Shown in pieces: positions 45,740 through 53,348 of a stretch of DNA of 64,000 nt. Below the pieces are notes generated by a model that did not search any database, was not told where the DNA came from, and saw only the letters and a list, made by a program, of their open reading frames with translations. Position 1 is the stretch's first letter. The number at the start of each line of letters is the position of its first letter. Where the stretch lies: NCBI RefSeq assembly GCF_000266885.1, contig NC_018020.1, forward strand, positions 1,984,001 to 2,048,000. Direction: 5' to 3'. A program made the position numbers and the translations under genes. Origin of the DNA: Turneriella parva DSM 21527 (GTDB taxonomy: Bacteria; Spirochaetota; Leptospiria; Turneriellales; Turneriellaceae).

Positions 45740-46942
45740 ATGCGACAAATTTTGGCTGCATTCATGGTGCTTGGCGCCTCTGTTCATGCGCTAGCTGACC
45801 GGCATCCGGTTGAAGACACTTTGGTGGCATTGCCCGCTTCGGTTTCGATCGGGCTCGGCGGCACGGCCCGCCTGAGCGTTGAGGTCACCATACCTGCAGG
45901 GCACCATGCATACCTGCGCCACGCCAATGCAAAAGGCATGGCGATACCGATCGCTTTTCGGGCCGCGCCGGAATCGGGCTTTCAGCTCGCAATGACTGCG
46001 CAGCCTAAAGGTGTGCGCGTCGGCGATGAATTCGTGCTGCGCGGCAAAGGCAAGTTTACTCTCGAACTATCAGAACTCGCGATGAATGAATTCGGTCGCA
46101 CTTACGCCTTGCCGGTGAAGGTGCGCCTGCAGCTCTGCGGCGAAGCCGAGCCCGCAATCTGTTATATGCCCGAAACGATTGAAAAGACAATTTCAGTGAA
46201 TATCAATGCGCCCGAAATATTGAGCCGAACGCAAATCGACACGAGCCTGGCTTGGATAGACAATCGCGCAGCCGCATTGGACGCTGCGAAGCTCAAGAAG
46301 CAGAATGTCTTCGCGCTGATTTCTGACCCGACGCGCTGCGGGGCTTGCGTGCAACTTGAAACGAAGGTGTTGCCCAATGCAGCGGTGAACAAGCTGCTGC
46401 GCGAAAAATTTGTGCTCTACCGCGTACCGAAAAACGAGTACAGCCATGCGCCGATCAAAGGCCGTTTCGGCATTCCGTTTTATTTTGTGGTTTCGCCCGA
46501 GGGCCAGAATCTGCAGAAGTGGGTAGGTGTGCCCGGCCCGATGCAGTTTGCGCAGGGTATTGAGCCCTATGGCATTGCGGCGAGCGGCACGCCAACGGCG
46601 ACCGCCGCAACAACGAACTCAATCCCCCTGAATTCGGGTGGCAGAGAGTGTGCTGTGCCCTTGAAACAAAGTTATGCGTTTCAAGCGACACAGAAGGGTG
46701 AATTCAAGTCTGCGGGCAACATGCGCTTTGTCACGAATGCCTCAGCGCCGGGCACGTATACGGTGCTGACGCTCGACCGCACCGGTGAAATTGATGCGTC
46801 GAACAGCGCGCGCGTTGTTCATGGCAAGCTCGTTGTCGAGCGCTACCTCGGCGGCAGCGATCTCATCTTTCAGTGTTCAGCGTTCGGTATCGCCGGCAGC
46901 GTCGAAGCGCAGTCGCTCTCGCTGAGTGTTGAACTGCGCTGA
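45740..46942 (+). CDS. DsbD-N/thioredoxin-like periplasmic protein
   Basis: 400 residues. Signal peptide (MRQILAAFMVLGASVHALA). The N-terminal domain is DsbD-alpha-like (LPASVSIGLGGTARLSVEV, KGKFTLELSEL, Cys pair at LCGEAEPAICYMPE). The middle domain is thioredoxin-like with DPTRCGACVQLETKVL (CxxC = CGAC) and a cis-Pro-like region KGRFGIPFYFVV. A third part follows from about 300. It would move electrons to periplasmic disulfides. Followed 9 bp later by a GNAT gene. Confidence 0.83.
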   Translation: MRQILAAFMVLGASVHALADRHPVEDTLVALPASVSIGLGGTARLSVEVTIPAGHHAYLRHANAKGMAIPIAFRAAPESGFQLAMTAQPKGVRVGDEFVLRGKGKFTLELSELAMNEFGRTYALPVKVRLQLCGEAEPAICYMPETIEKTISVNINAPEILSRTQIDTSLAWIDNRAAALDAAKLKKQNVFALISDPTRCGACVQLETKVLPNAAVNKLLREKFVLYRVPKNEYSHAPIKGRFGIPFYFVVSPEGQNLQKWVGVPGPMQFAQGIEPYGIAASGTPTATAATTNSIPLNSGGRECAVPLKQSYAFQATQKGEFKSAGNMRFVTNASAPGTYTVLTLDRTGEIDASNSARVVHGKLVVERYLGGSDLIFQCSAFGIAGSVEAQSLSLSVELR

Positions 46943-46951
46943 GGTTTTGCT

Positions 46952-47530
46952 GTGCCGATTCGTCTCATGTCGCCCGCGACCGATCTTGATGTCGTCGCCG
47001 GCCTGGTATATGATACCGACGCTTATCTTTTTCCTCTGCTGTTCGGTTCGCGCGGGCATGCGCTGCCAATCTTGAAGAAACTCATTCAGCTCGATGCCAA
47101 TTCATTCTCGCACCGGTACATACAGGTTTATGAAGCTGAAGGCGTTGTGCAGGCAATTCTCATCGGCTACAACCACCGTGAAATCAACAAAGAAGCAGAA
47201 GAGGCGGATTTCAAAAGTGCCCTGCCTCTTGTTGACCTGATTCTTCTCGTGCCCAAGCTTTGGATTCTGCGGCCGTTCATGGACAAAAGCGACGTCACGG
47301 GGCACTATATACAGAACGTCTGCGTCGCCCCCGAGCACAGGGGCAAGGGCATCGGTTCGTTATTGATCCGCAATTTCTGCGAGACGCACGCAACAGACGT
47401 CTGGCTCGATGTCGAGCTCGGCAATACGGCCGCGCTTCAGCTCTATGAACGCCTCGGCTTTCGTGTGTCGCGGCAGATTCCCATTTTCTTACCCGGTCTG
47501 GGCAGCTATAGGTTAGTGCGTCAACCGTAG
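46952..47530 (+). CDS. GNAT-family N-acetyltransferase
   Basis: 192 residues; GTG start at 46952 (ATG at 46967 also possible). Core motif NVCVAPEHRGKGIGSLLIRNF is the acetyl-CoA-binding Q/RxxGxG/A pattern, and the last block LQLYERLGFRVSRQ is typical of the fold end. Acceptor unknown. The last codons and TAG are inside a 21-bp-arm palindrome. Confidence 0.9.
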   Translation: MPIRLMSPATDLDVVAGLVYDTDAYLFPLLFGSRGHALPILKKLIQLDANSFSHRYIQVYEAEGVVQAILIGYNHREINKEAEEADFKSALPLVDLILLVPKLWILRPFMDKSDVTGHYIQNVCVAPEHRGKGIGSLLIRNFCETHATDVWLDVELGNTAALQLYERLGFRVSRQIPIFLPGLGSYRLVRQP

Positions 47531-47561
47531 CAGGGTAAAACCCTGCTACGGTTGACGCACT
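47515..47561. repeat. 21-bp-arm palindrome over the GNAT 3' end
   Basis: Left arm 47515-47535, loop TAAAA, right arm 47541-47561; perfect. The left arm holds the last three codons and the TAG (47528-47530). No U-run follows. Confidence 0.88.
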
Positions 47562-47584
47562 GTCTTGACTTTGTACGCTGCACT

Positions 47585-48595
47585 ATGCTAAGATATAAAG
47601 CGGATGTTTTGTCAGTTTTTTACATGATCGTCACGACGGCGCTGCTGATCGTGAACTGGAACCTGCCCGAATTTAACGTGTGGCTGTTTCTGGGCTCGAT
47701 TCTGATGGCGACGAGCTGCTTTGCAATGGCGCACAACCATAACCACATACCGATGTGGAGAATTGATTTTCTGAATAAGCTCACCGACTACTGGCTGACG
47801 CTGTTCTACGGTTTTCCCGTTTATGCCTGGATTCCCACGCACAACATGAACCACCACCAGCTGAACAACCGCGAGGGCGATTACACCATTACCTGGCGCC
47901 TGTCTGAAAGAAACAACCTGCTGACGATGATCACTTTCCCGTTTGTGAGCGCGGTCTACCAGCAGAAGCCCACCTCAGATTTTCTTAAGCACTACTGGAA
48001 CGTCAACAAGCCGAAGTTCTTCTATTATATTTCGCAATACGTCGTTTGGGTTCTTTGGATAGCCGGGGCATTCTACCTTGATTCGCGCAAAGCGCTGCTC
48101 TATGTGGCGATACCCATGATTGTCGCGACTCAGTTTGTCTTGATCATTAACTACATTCAGCACGTGCACACCGACGAAGAATCGCAGTACAACCACTCGC
48201 GCAACTTCACCGGACTCTATAACAAATTCTTGCTGAACAACGGCCTGCACACCGCGCACCACGAACAAATGGGCCTGCACTGGAGCCAGCTGCCAGAAGC
48301 ACACGCGAAGATTGCGCACCGCATCGACCCGCAGCTGAATGAAGTGTCGCTTGGCTGGTACGTGATTCGTACCTACATTCTCGGTCTCTTCATTCCGAAA
48401 TTTCGCAGCAAATCAATGCGTCTCGAGCGCATGGCATTAGCCGGTGGCGGTTCGCTGACCGAACGCTTTGACGCTTCGAACCACATGGTTTCTGCTTCAG
48501 CCGCGCCGGCGGCGAAAAAAGCTGCGCCCAAGGCGAAAAAGAAAGCACCAGCGGCCAAGAAAGCGGCTGCGAAGAAGACCCGTAAAGGTCGCTAA
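47585..48595 (+). CDS. Membrane fatty acid desaturase with Lys/Ala tail
   Basis: 336 residues from the ATG at 47585. Histidine boxes: HNHNH, HNMNHHQ and HTAHH, the di-iron pattern of membrane fatty acid desaturases, with three to four membrane segments between. The last about 30 residues (AAPAAKKAAPKAKKKAPAAK onward) are an Ala/Lys-rich, histone-H1-like tail unusual for this family. It probably makes cis-unsaturated or related lipid modifications in the inner membrane. Confidence 0.9.
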   Translation: MLRYKADVLSVFYMIVTTALLIVNWNLPEFNVWLFLGSILMATSCFAMAHNHNHIPMWRIDFLNKLTDYWLTLFYGFPVYAWIPTHNMNHHQLNNREGDYTITWRLSERNNLLTMITFPFVSAVYQQKPTSDFLKHYWNVNKPKFFYYISQYVVWVLWIAGAFYLDSRKALLYVAIPMIVATQFVLIINYIQHVHTDEESQYNHSRNFTGLYNKFLLNNGLHTAHHEQMGLHWSQLPEAHAKIAHRIDPQLNEVSLGWYVIRTYILGLFIPKFRSKSMRLERMALAGGGSLTERFDASNHMVSASAAPAAKKAAPKAKKKAPAAKKAAAKKTRKGR

Positions 48596-48642
48596 AAAGT
48601 GCGCTTCGTATCCCCGCAAGGGATGCGAACCGCGGAGAGAAA

Positions 48643-49134
48643 ATGGCAGCAGAATCATCTTTCGACGTCGTCTCTGAGGTTAACTGGCAAGAGGTGACAA
48701 ACGCCATCGACCAGGTGCAGCGCGAGATCGGCACCCGGTTTGACTTTAAAGGTACCAAAGTCGCCATTACGCTTGAAAACAAAGAGCTTACCCTCATCGC
48801 CGACGACGAAGGTAAACTCAAGCAGCTGAAAGACGTACTCGATTCAAAACTCATCAAACGCGGTATTGCTCTGAAATCGGTCGATTACCAGAAACTCGAG
48901 TCGGCCTTTGGCGGTACTGTCAGGCAAAAGGCGAAGTTCATCAACGGTATCGCGCAAGAGCACGCGAAGAAGATCAACCAGCTGATACGCGATTCCAAGC
49001 TGAAGGTGCGCTCGCAGGTCATCGACGAAAAGGTGCGGGTCACCGCAAAATCAAAAGACGACCTGCAAGATGTGATGAAGCTTTTGAACGCCGCCGATTT
49101 GCCGATTCCTCTTCAATATAACAATTACCGATAG
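48643..49134 (+). CDS. yajQ: YajQ-family nucleotide-binding protein
   Basis: 163 residues, YajQ/DUF520: SFDVVSEVNWQEVTNAIDQV and DFKGTKVAITLENKELTLIADDE at the N-terminal half, KVRSQVIDEKVRVTAKSKDDL near the end, LPIPLQYNNYR C-terminus. Members bind c-di-GMP or RNA and have been called chaperones. ATG after GGAG-like CGGAGAGAAA. Confidence 0.92.
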   Translation: MAAESSFDVVSEVNWQEVTNAIDQVQREIGTRFDFKGTKVAITLENKELTLIADDEGKLKQLKDVLDSKLIKRGIALKSVDYQKLESAFGGTVRQKAKFINGIAQEHAKKINQLIRDSKLKVRSQVIDEKVRVTAKSKDDLQDVMKLLNAADLPIPLQYNNYR

Positions 49135-49143
49135 TCGGCGTGT

Positions 49144-49187
49144 CTGTGATAATGGCCACGGGCTTAAGCGCGTAGCCATTATGACAG
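49144..49187. promoter_or_regulatory. Hairpin containing the argJ start codon
   Basis: CTGTGATAATGGC (49144-49156) and GCCATTATGACAG (49175-49187) pair with one mismatch. The ATG of argJ (49181) lies in the right arm. No Shine-Dalgarno is visible between the arms. May be a regulatory hairpin or a mirrored copy of the start region. Confidence 0.5.
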
Positions 49188-50365
49188 TCAACAACACCAT
49201 TTCTGAAAGTTTCAAGTCGAAACCGCTGGCGGCGATTCCGCGTGGTTACAAGACTTTTATCACGAACGCAGGCATCAAAGACTCTTCGCTCGACCTGGGT
49301 GTCGTCGTGTCTGATGTGCCGGCAAACGCTGCGGCTGTTTTTACGCGCAACCAGATCAAGGGCAACCCGGTGCAGGTCGGCATCAGGCATATCAAAGCCG
49401 GCAAGGTCAGCGCTGTGGTGGTGAACTCGAAAAACTCCAACGTCGCCACCGGTAAACAGGGTTATGACGACTGCGTGAAGATCTGCAAGTCTGTCGCTGA
49501 TCAGCTGGGTGTGCCTGTGACGCAGGTGTTTCCCTCGTCGACAGGCGTTATCGGCCGCAGGTTGCCGGCGCAGAAGGTGATCGAAGCGCTGGGCAATCTG
49601 CAAAACAACCTCAGCGAAAATGCGGACTTCGAAGGTTTTGCCAAGGCGATCATGACGACCGATACATTTCCGAAATTTGTCTGCCGCAGGGTCGGCAAGG
49701 CGACCATCGTCGGCGTCGCAAAAGGTTCGGGTATGATAGAGCCGAATATGGCGACGATGCTGTCTTATATCTTTACCGATGCGGCAGTGCCTGCCGCCGA
49801 GCTGAAAAGGCTCTTAAAAGCCACCGTAGAGCCAACGTACAATTCATTGTCGGTCGACACCGATACATCCACCTCTGACACACTGCTCGCGATGGCGAAT
49901 GGGCTCGCAGGCAAAGTGAGCGCGTCTGCTTTTGCGAAAGCGTTTCATGAGGTCGCTCTTGAACTGACGCGCATGCTCGCCCGCGACGGCGAAGGCGCGA
50001 CGAAGCTCTTTACCGTAACCGTGAAAGACTGCCTCAATGAAAAACAGGCGAAGGCGATCGGCAAGAGCATCATCAATTCGCCGCTCGTCAAGACGGCCAT
50101 TTATAAAGGCGACCCCAACTGGGGCCGCATCTTCATGGCGATCGGCAAAACGCCGGGAGTGAAGGTTGTGCCCGAAAAGATTCGCATTCGCTGGGGGGGC
50201 AAAGCTTATACCAACGAACAGCTGGCGCAGCTCTCAGACTACCTGAACAAGAACGAAGAGTTGAAGCTCGAAATTTCTCTGGGCACAGGTAAGAAAGCCT
50301 GGACGGTTTACGGCTGCAATTACACAGAAGAGTACGTCAAAATCAACGCGTATTATACCACCTGA
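49181..50365 (+). CDS. argJ: Bifunctional glutamate N-acetyltransferase/ornithine acetyltransferase
   Basis: 394 residues. It recycles the acetyl group from acetylornithine to glutamate in arginine synthesis and self-cleaves at a Thr. MATMLSYIFTDAAV has the catalytic/cleavage Thr in the family MAT(M)L context. YKTFITNAGIKDSSLDLG, VVVNSKNSN(V)ATG and DPNWGRIFMAIGK are other signatures. No other arg genes are in the window. ATG at 49181 lies in a hairpin. Confidence 0.95.
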   Translation: MTVNNTISESFKSKPLAAIPRGYKTFITNAGIKDSSLDLGVVVSDVPANAAAVFTRNQIKGNPVQVGIRHIKAGKVSAVVVNSKNSNVATGKQGYDDCVKICKSVADQLGVPVTQVFPSSTGVIGRRLPAQKVIEALGNLQNNLSENADFEGFAKAIMTTDTFPKFVCRRVGKATIVGVAKGSGMIEPNMATMLSYIFTDAAVPAAELKRLLKATVEPTYNSLSVDTDTSTSDTLLAMANGLAGKVSASAFAKAFHEVALELTRMLARDGEGATKLFTVTVKDCLNEKQAKAIGKSIINSPLVKTAIYKGDPNWGRIFMAIGKTPGVKVVPEKIRIRWGGKAYTNEQLAQLSDYLNKNEELKLEISLGTGKKAWTVYGCNYTEEYVKINAYYTT

Positions 50366-50401
50366 AAAGTGGCGTGACCGGGCCGGCTTTTGGCCGAAAT
50401 C

Positions 50402-50656
50402 TTAAAGCGAAAACGACGAATGCACGACTTTGCGCATTTCGCCGTGCAGTTCTTTCACTGCGACCTTTTCTTCAATGCACTGGTCGAGGTGCGTCTCGAC
50501 GTAAGCCTGAGCAAACTTCTTGATCGCGTTCGAAGCTGCTTTCGCGAGCTCAATTGTCTTGACGCAGTCGGCTTCGCCAGAGGTAACAATGCGCTTCAAC
50601 GCCTCAAGTTGCCCCTGGATTCGGTTAATTCGGTGTACTAGTGCATCGCCTGGCAT
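50402..50656 (-). CDS. CsoR/RcnR-family metal-sensing repressor
   Basis: 84 residues, all-helical DUF156/CsoR fold: RINRIQGQLEALKRIV (helix 1), Cys31 in GEADCVKTIEL, His56 and Cys60 in ETHLDQCIEEK, the Cys-His-Cys set of copper-sensing CsoR. It would bind DNA until Cu(I), or another thiophilic metal or reactive species, releases it. No copper exporter or frmA is adjacent, so its target is not in the window except possibly its own promoter or the divergent FGE-like gene. Confidence 0.85.
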   Translation of the reverse strand: MPGDALVHRINRIQGQLEALKRIVTSGEADCVKTIELAKAASNAIKKFAQAYVETHLDQCIEEKVAVKELHGEMRKVVHSSFSL

Positions 50657-50711
50657 ACCTTAAGATAATAAAAGAGACCAAACGAGTCCAATTTTATAGG
50701 TAGTTTTACGG

Positions 50712-50734
50712 ATATTTCTACCCCCAGGCTGTGG
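50712..50734. promoter_or_regulatory. Possible CsoR-type operator half-site
   Basis: Between the csoR-like start (50656) and the GTG at 50770 is TACCCCCAGG (50719-50728), which has the G/C-tract and flanking TA of CsoR/RcnR sites. The matching half is not obvious. Low confidence. Confidence 0.2.
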
Positions 50735-50769
50735 CTCAAAGGTCGGTGCCAAACCGCCGATAATAGAGG

Positions 50770-51834
50770 GTGGGCAAGTTGGTGGCTTTTTTCGTTATTT
50801 TGGGCGCTCTCTGGGCCCGCGACGTGCGTGTCGTGGCGAGAGTCGAACGTGTCGACCCGGTCACGCGTCTCGCCGAAATTACGAGCGCAGAGACGATTCC
50901 CGCAGCGGCTGAATACCAGGTGCTGAACGAAACCGGGGAAACTATCGGCAGGGCCGTCGATCTGAAATCGAATGGCGCGCAGGCCTATTCATTCCGTTTT
51001 GAGGGGCGCCGCCGCAGTCTCAGCGCCGGTAGGCGCATCGTCGTTGTGCAGACGAACGAGGCGTTCAGCGCGCTTGCCGACCGACCGCGCATGACACGCG
51101 AGGTGACGACACGGCTCGTTAACCGAGACAATGCGCCGATGCAGCTGATACCCGATGGCATCGTGGTTATGGGCAATCAGCAGGCCGGCGAGCTGCATTA
51201 CGTACCCGCCCGGTCTGGTGGCCGCGCCGCGAACCGTTTTGATATTCCCGCGTTCTACATCGACAGACACGAGGTCACGATCGGCCAGTTTACGCGCTAT
51301 CTCGAAGAAACCCGGGGCAAGGTGCCGACCGCTTATCAGAGCCTCAGCCTAAACCAGCCGGTGACGCGCGTGACCTATAAGGATGCAGAAAATTACTGCG
51401 CATGGGCGGGTAAAAGGCTACCGACCGAATTCGAATGGGAGCGTGCCGCCCGTGGCAACCAGATCGTCAGCTCTCAGGCAGAAACTTATGTCGAATCGAC
51501 TTCGTTTCCCAAGGGGGATTTCTCACCGCAAGAAGCCTGCGTCACCCGGGAAAAGGCATCGGGGCCATTAGATATCGACAAACTTACCGATACCAACGCC
51601 TTTGGGCTCGTCGGCATGTGTGGTAACGCCGCAGAATGGACCAGCAGCTGGCTGCTGCCCTATCGCGGCAACACCGAACGCGATATTCGCTTCGGCAAAA
51701 AGTATAAGGTGATTCGCGGCGGCTCTTTTGAGCTCGAACTCGAATATGCCAAGAGCCATGTACGCCTCGCCGGCGGCATGCCCTCACTCGCACGCGACCG
51801 CCGTGCGGGTTTCAGATGCGCTCGAAGTGAGTAA
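50770..51834 (+). CDS. Catalytically incomplete FGE-sulfatase-domain protein
   Basis: 354 residues. N-terminal helix (KLVAFFVILGALWARD, possible signal anchor), a beta-rich region to about 130, then an FGE-sulfatase/SUMF1 fold at about 140-350: FYIDRHEVTIGQFTRYL, RLPTEFEWERAARG, and GLVGMCGNAAEWTSSW, ending GGSFEL...GFRCAR. The pair of catalytic Cys in the SxRCxxC-like C-terminal segment is absent (KSHVRLAGGMPSLA takes its place), so formylglycine formation is unlikely. It may be a ligand-binding paralogue, as in many bacteria. Confidence 0.82.
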   Translation: MGKLVAFFVILGALWARDVRVVARVERVDPVTRLAEITSAETIPAAAEYQVLNETGETIGRAVDLKSNGAQAYSFRFEGRRRSLSAGRRIVVVQTNEAFSALADRPRMTREVTTRLVNRDNAPMQLIPDGIVVMGNQQAGELHYVPARSGGRAANRFDIPAFYIDRHEVTIGQFTRYLEETRGKVPTAYQSLSLNQPVTRVTYKDAENYCAWAGKRLPTEFEWERAARGNQIVSSQAETYVESTSFPKGDFSPQEACVTREKASGPLDIDKLTDTNAFGLVGMCGNAAEWTSSWLLPYRGNTERDIRFGKKYKVIRGGSFELELEYAKSHVRLAGGMPSLARDRRAGFRCARSE

Positions 51835-51935
51835 ACAGTTCGCCCGCCGGCTAACAGCCGTGCGGGTTTCAGATGCGCCCGAAGTGAGTAAACGGTTTGC
51901 CCGACGGCTAACAGCCGTGCCGGCTTCAGGTGCGC
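51800..51935. repeat. 57-bp tandem repeat at the FGE-like gene end
   Basis: Copies start at 51800, 51857 and 51914 (third partial); the unit is 57 bp. The first copy holds the last codons and TGA of the FGE-like gene, so the duplications lie just past it. The sequence is different from the 57-bp rdgB repeat. It fills the gap to the M16 stop (51951). Confidence 0.8.
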
Positions 51936-51950
51936 ACGCACGGAGTCGAT

Positions 51951-53312
51951 TTACTGACTCAGTAATGGCTGTTTAACGAGGTTCGACAGTTTCTTCTGCG
52001 TTGCTGCCGAAATTTTCGGGCCAAGGCTTGTGATTCCCGGTGATGCACCCCGCCAGACATGTCGCAGCGCCGACAAGAATGTCGTCGGGGTGACCTTGTC
52101 GAGCTGAACCAGGTAGTCGCGCCAGTCTTTCACAATGCCATGGTAAAGGTAAGTGCGGGCGTTGTAGCTTGCACGGCGGTAGGCGCTCTCCATGGCGAGT
52201 TCAACGCTGCCGCGCAGGCCAGATTTGCTTTCTTCGAGATCACCCGCGTCGATGCCGGTGGTGAGTTCATTCACTTCTTGCAGGGCAGTCTCGACCGCGG
52301 TCGTGTACTTGTCGGGTGAGGTGGCGCAGAAAATGCCCCAGACGCCTTCGTGCAGAAATTGCGAATGAAAGGTACTGACCGAATAACACAGACCCTTTTT
52401 CTCGCGCAGCTCGACGAACAGCCGCGATGACATCGTGCCGCCGAGATAGTGCGTCAGCACCTGCAGGTCAGCCGGCTGGTTGAGCTGCGTCTTTTCGCCG
52501 GGCAAAGACAAGACGAAATTGATTTGCTCCAGATCTTTTGCCTGGTGTTTCAACAGGCGCTGCTTCGGTGCGCGTTCGGTCTGAAACTCCGCATCGCGAA
52601 ATTCTTCGCGGTGGTAACCCGGTTTACCCTGCAAAGCGTGGTCGGTGCGGTCAAAGTGCCGGGTAATTTCTGCAATGAGTGCGCGTTTCTCAGCGGGGGT
52701 TGAGTAGAGAGCGCCTGCGAGCGAAAGCACTGTGCCCTCGGGGCCATAGTGCGAACGGTAATATTCGTAGAGCTCGTCGCGTGTTGTGCGCTGAATGCCT
52801 CTGGCATTGCCCGCTATCGGCCGACCGAGTGAGTTATCACCGATCTGGCTTTCATAAAACAGGTCGAACAGGTAATCGTCGGGCTGGTCTTCGCCCATTT
52901 TCAATTCTTCAACGATCACTTTCTTTTCAGCGACGAACTCTTCATTGCTGAAAGTGGAGTCAAAAAACATGTCTGCGAGCACGTCGAGCGCCACCGGTAT
53001 ATGCCGGCTGCTCAGGCTGATGTAATAGTCGGTGATTTCTTTGCTCGTCGACGCATTCATATGCCCGCCGAGGCGGTCGATCGCGCGCGAAATCTCAGTG
53101 TAGTGGCGTTTGCGGGTGCCCTTGAAGAGCATGTGCTCGACAAAGTGCGAGTAACCCGATTCGCGTTTGCGCTCGAACCTTGAGCCGACCGGTAGCCAAA
53201 GGCCGACAGTCGCGCTGGTTCTGTGCGGAATATTTTCGAGCAACACCACCAGACCGTTTTGCAGAACGATTTTCTCGACCTGAAAAGCGGGTTTGGTGGA
53301 TATCCAACGCAT
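51951..53312 (-). CDS. M16-family zinc peptidase
   Basis: 453 residues. HFVEHMLFKGT is the inverted zinc motif HxxEH, with the downstream Glu expected in the DYLFDLFYE region. SATVGLWLPVGSRFE is the family start. C-terminal half is the non-catalytic M16 domain. Processing peptidase-like; in the same strand order as pnp (37-bp gap), a linkage common in other bacteria. Confidence 0.93.
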   Translation of the reverse strand: MRWISTKPAFQVEKIVLQNGLVVLLENIPHRTSATVGLWLPVGSRFERKRESGYSHFVEHMLFKGTRKRHYTEISRAIDRLGGHMNASTSKEITDYYISLSSRHIPVALDVLADMFFDSTFSNEEFVAEKKVIVEELKMGEDQPDDYLFDLFYESQIGDNSLGRPIAGNARGIQRTTRDELYEYYRSHYGPEGTVLSLAGALYSTPAEKRALIAEITRHFDRTDHALQGKPGYHREEFRDAEFQTERAPKQRLLKHQAKDLEQINFVLSLPGEKTQLNQPADLQVLTHYLGGTMSSRLFVELREKKGLCYSVSTFHSQFLHEGVWGIFCATSPDKYTTAVETALQEVNELTTGIDAGDLEESKSGLRGSVELAMESAYRRASYNARTYLYHGIVKDWRDYLVQLDKVTPTTFLSALRHVWRGASPGITSLGPKISAATQKKLSNLVKQPLLSQ

Positions 53313-53348
53313 GGTGTCGGTCGCTGGCCTTAGTGCCGGTCGCCCGGC

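Noticed and set aside
51660-51976. ORFs across the 57-bp repeat at the FGE gene end
   Set aside because: Any frame of a tandem repeat whose period is a multiple of three without a stop stays open; no ribosome-binding site or homology.
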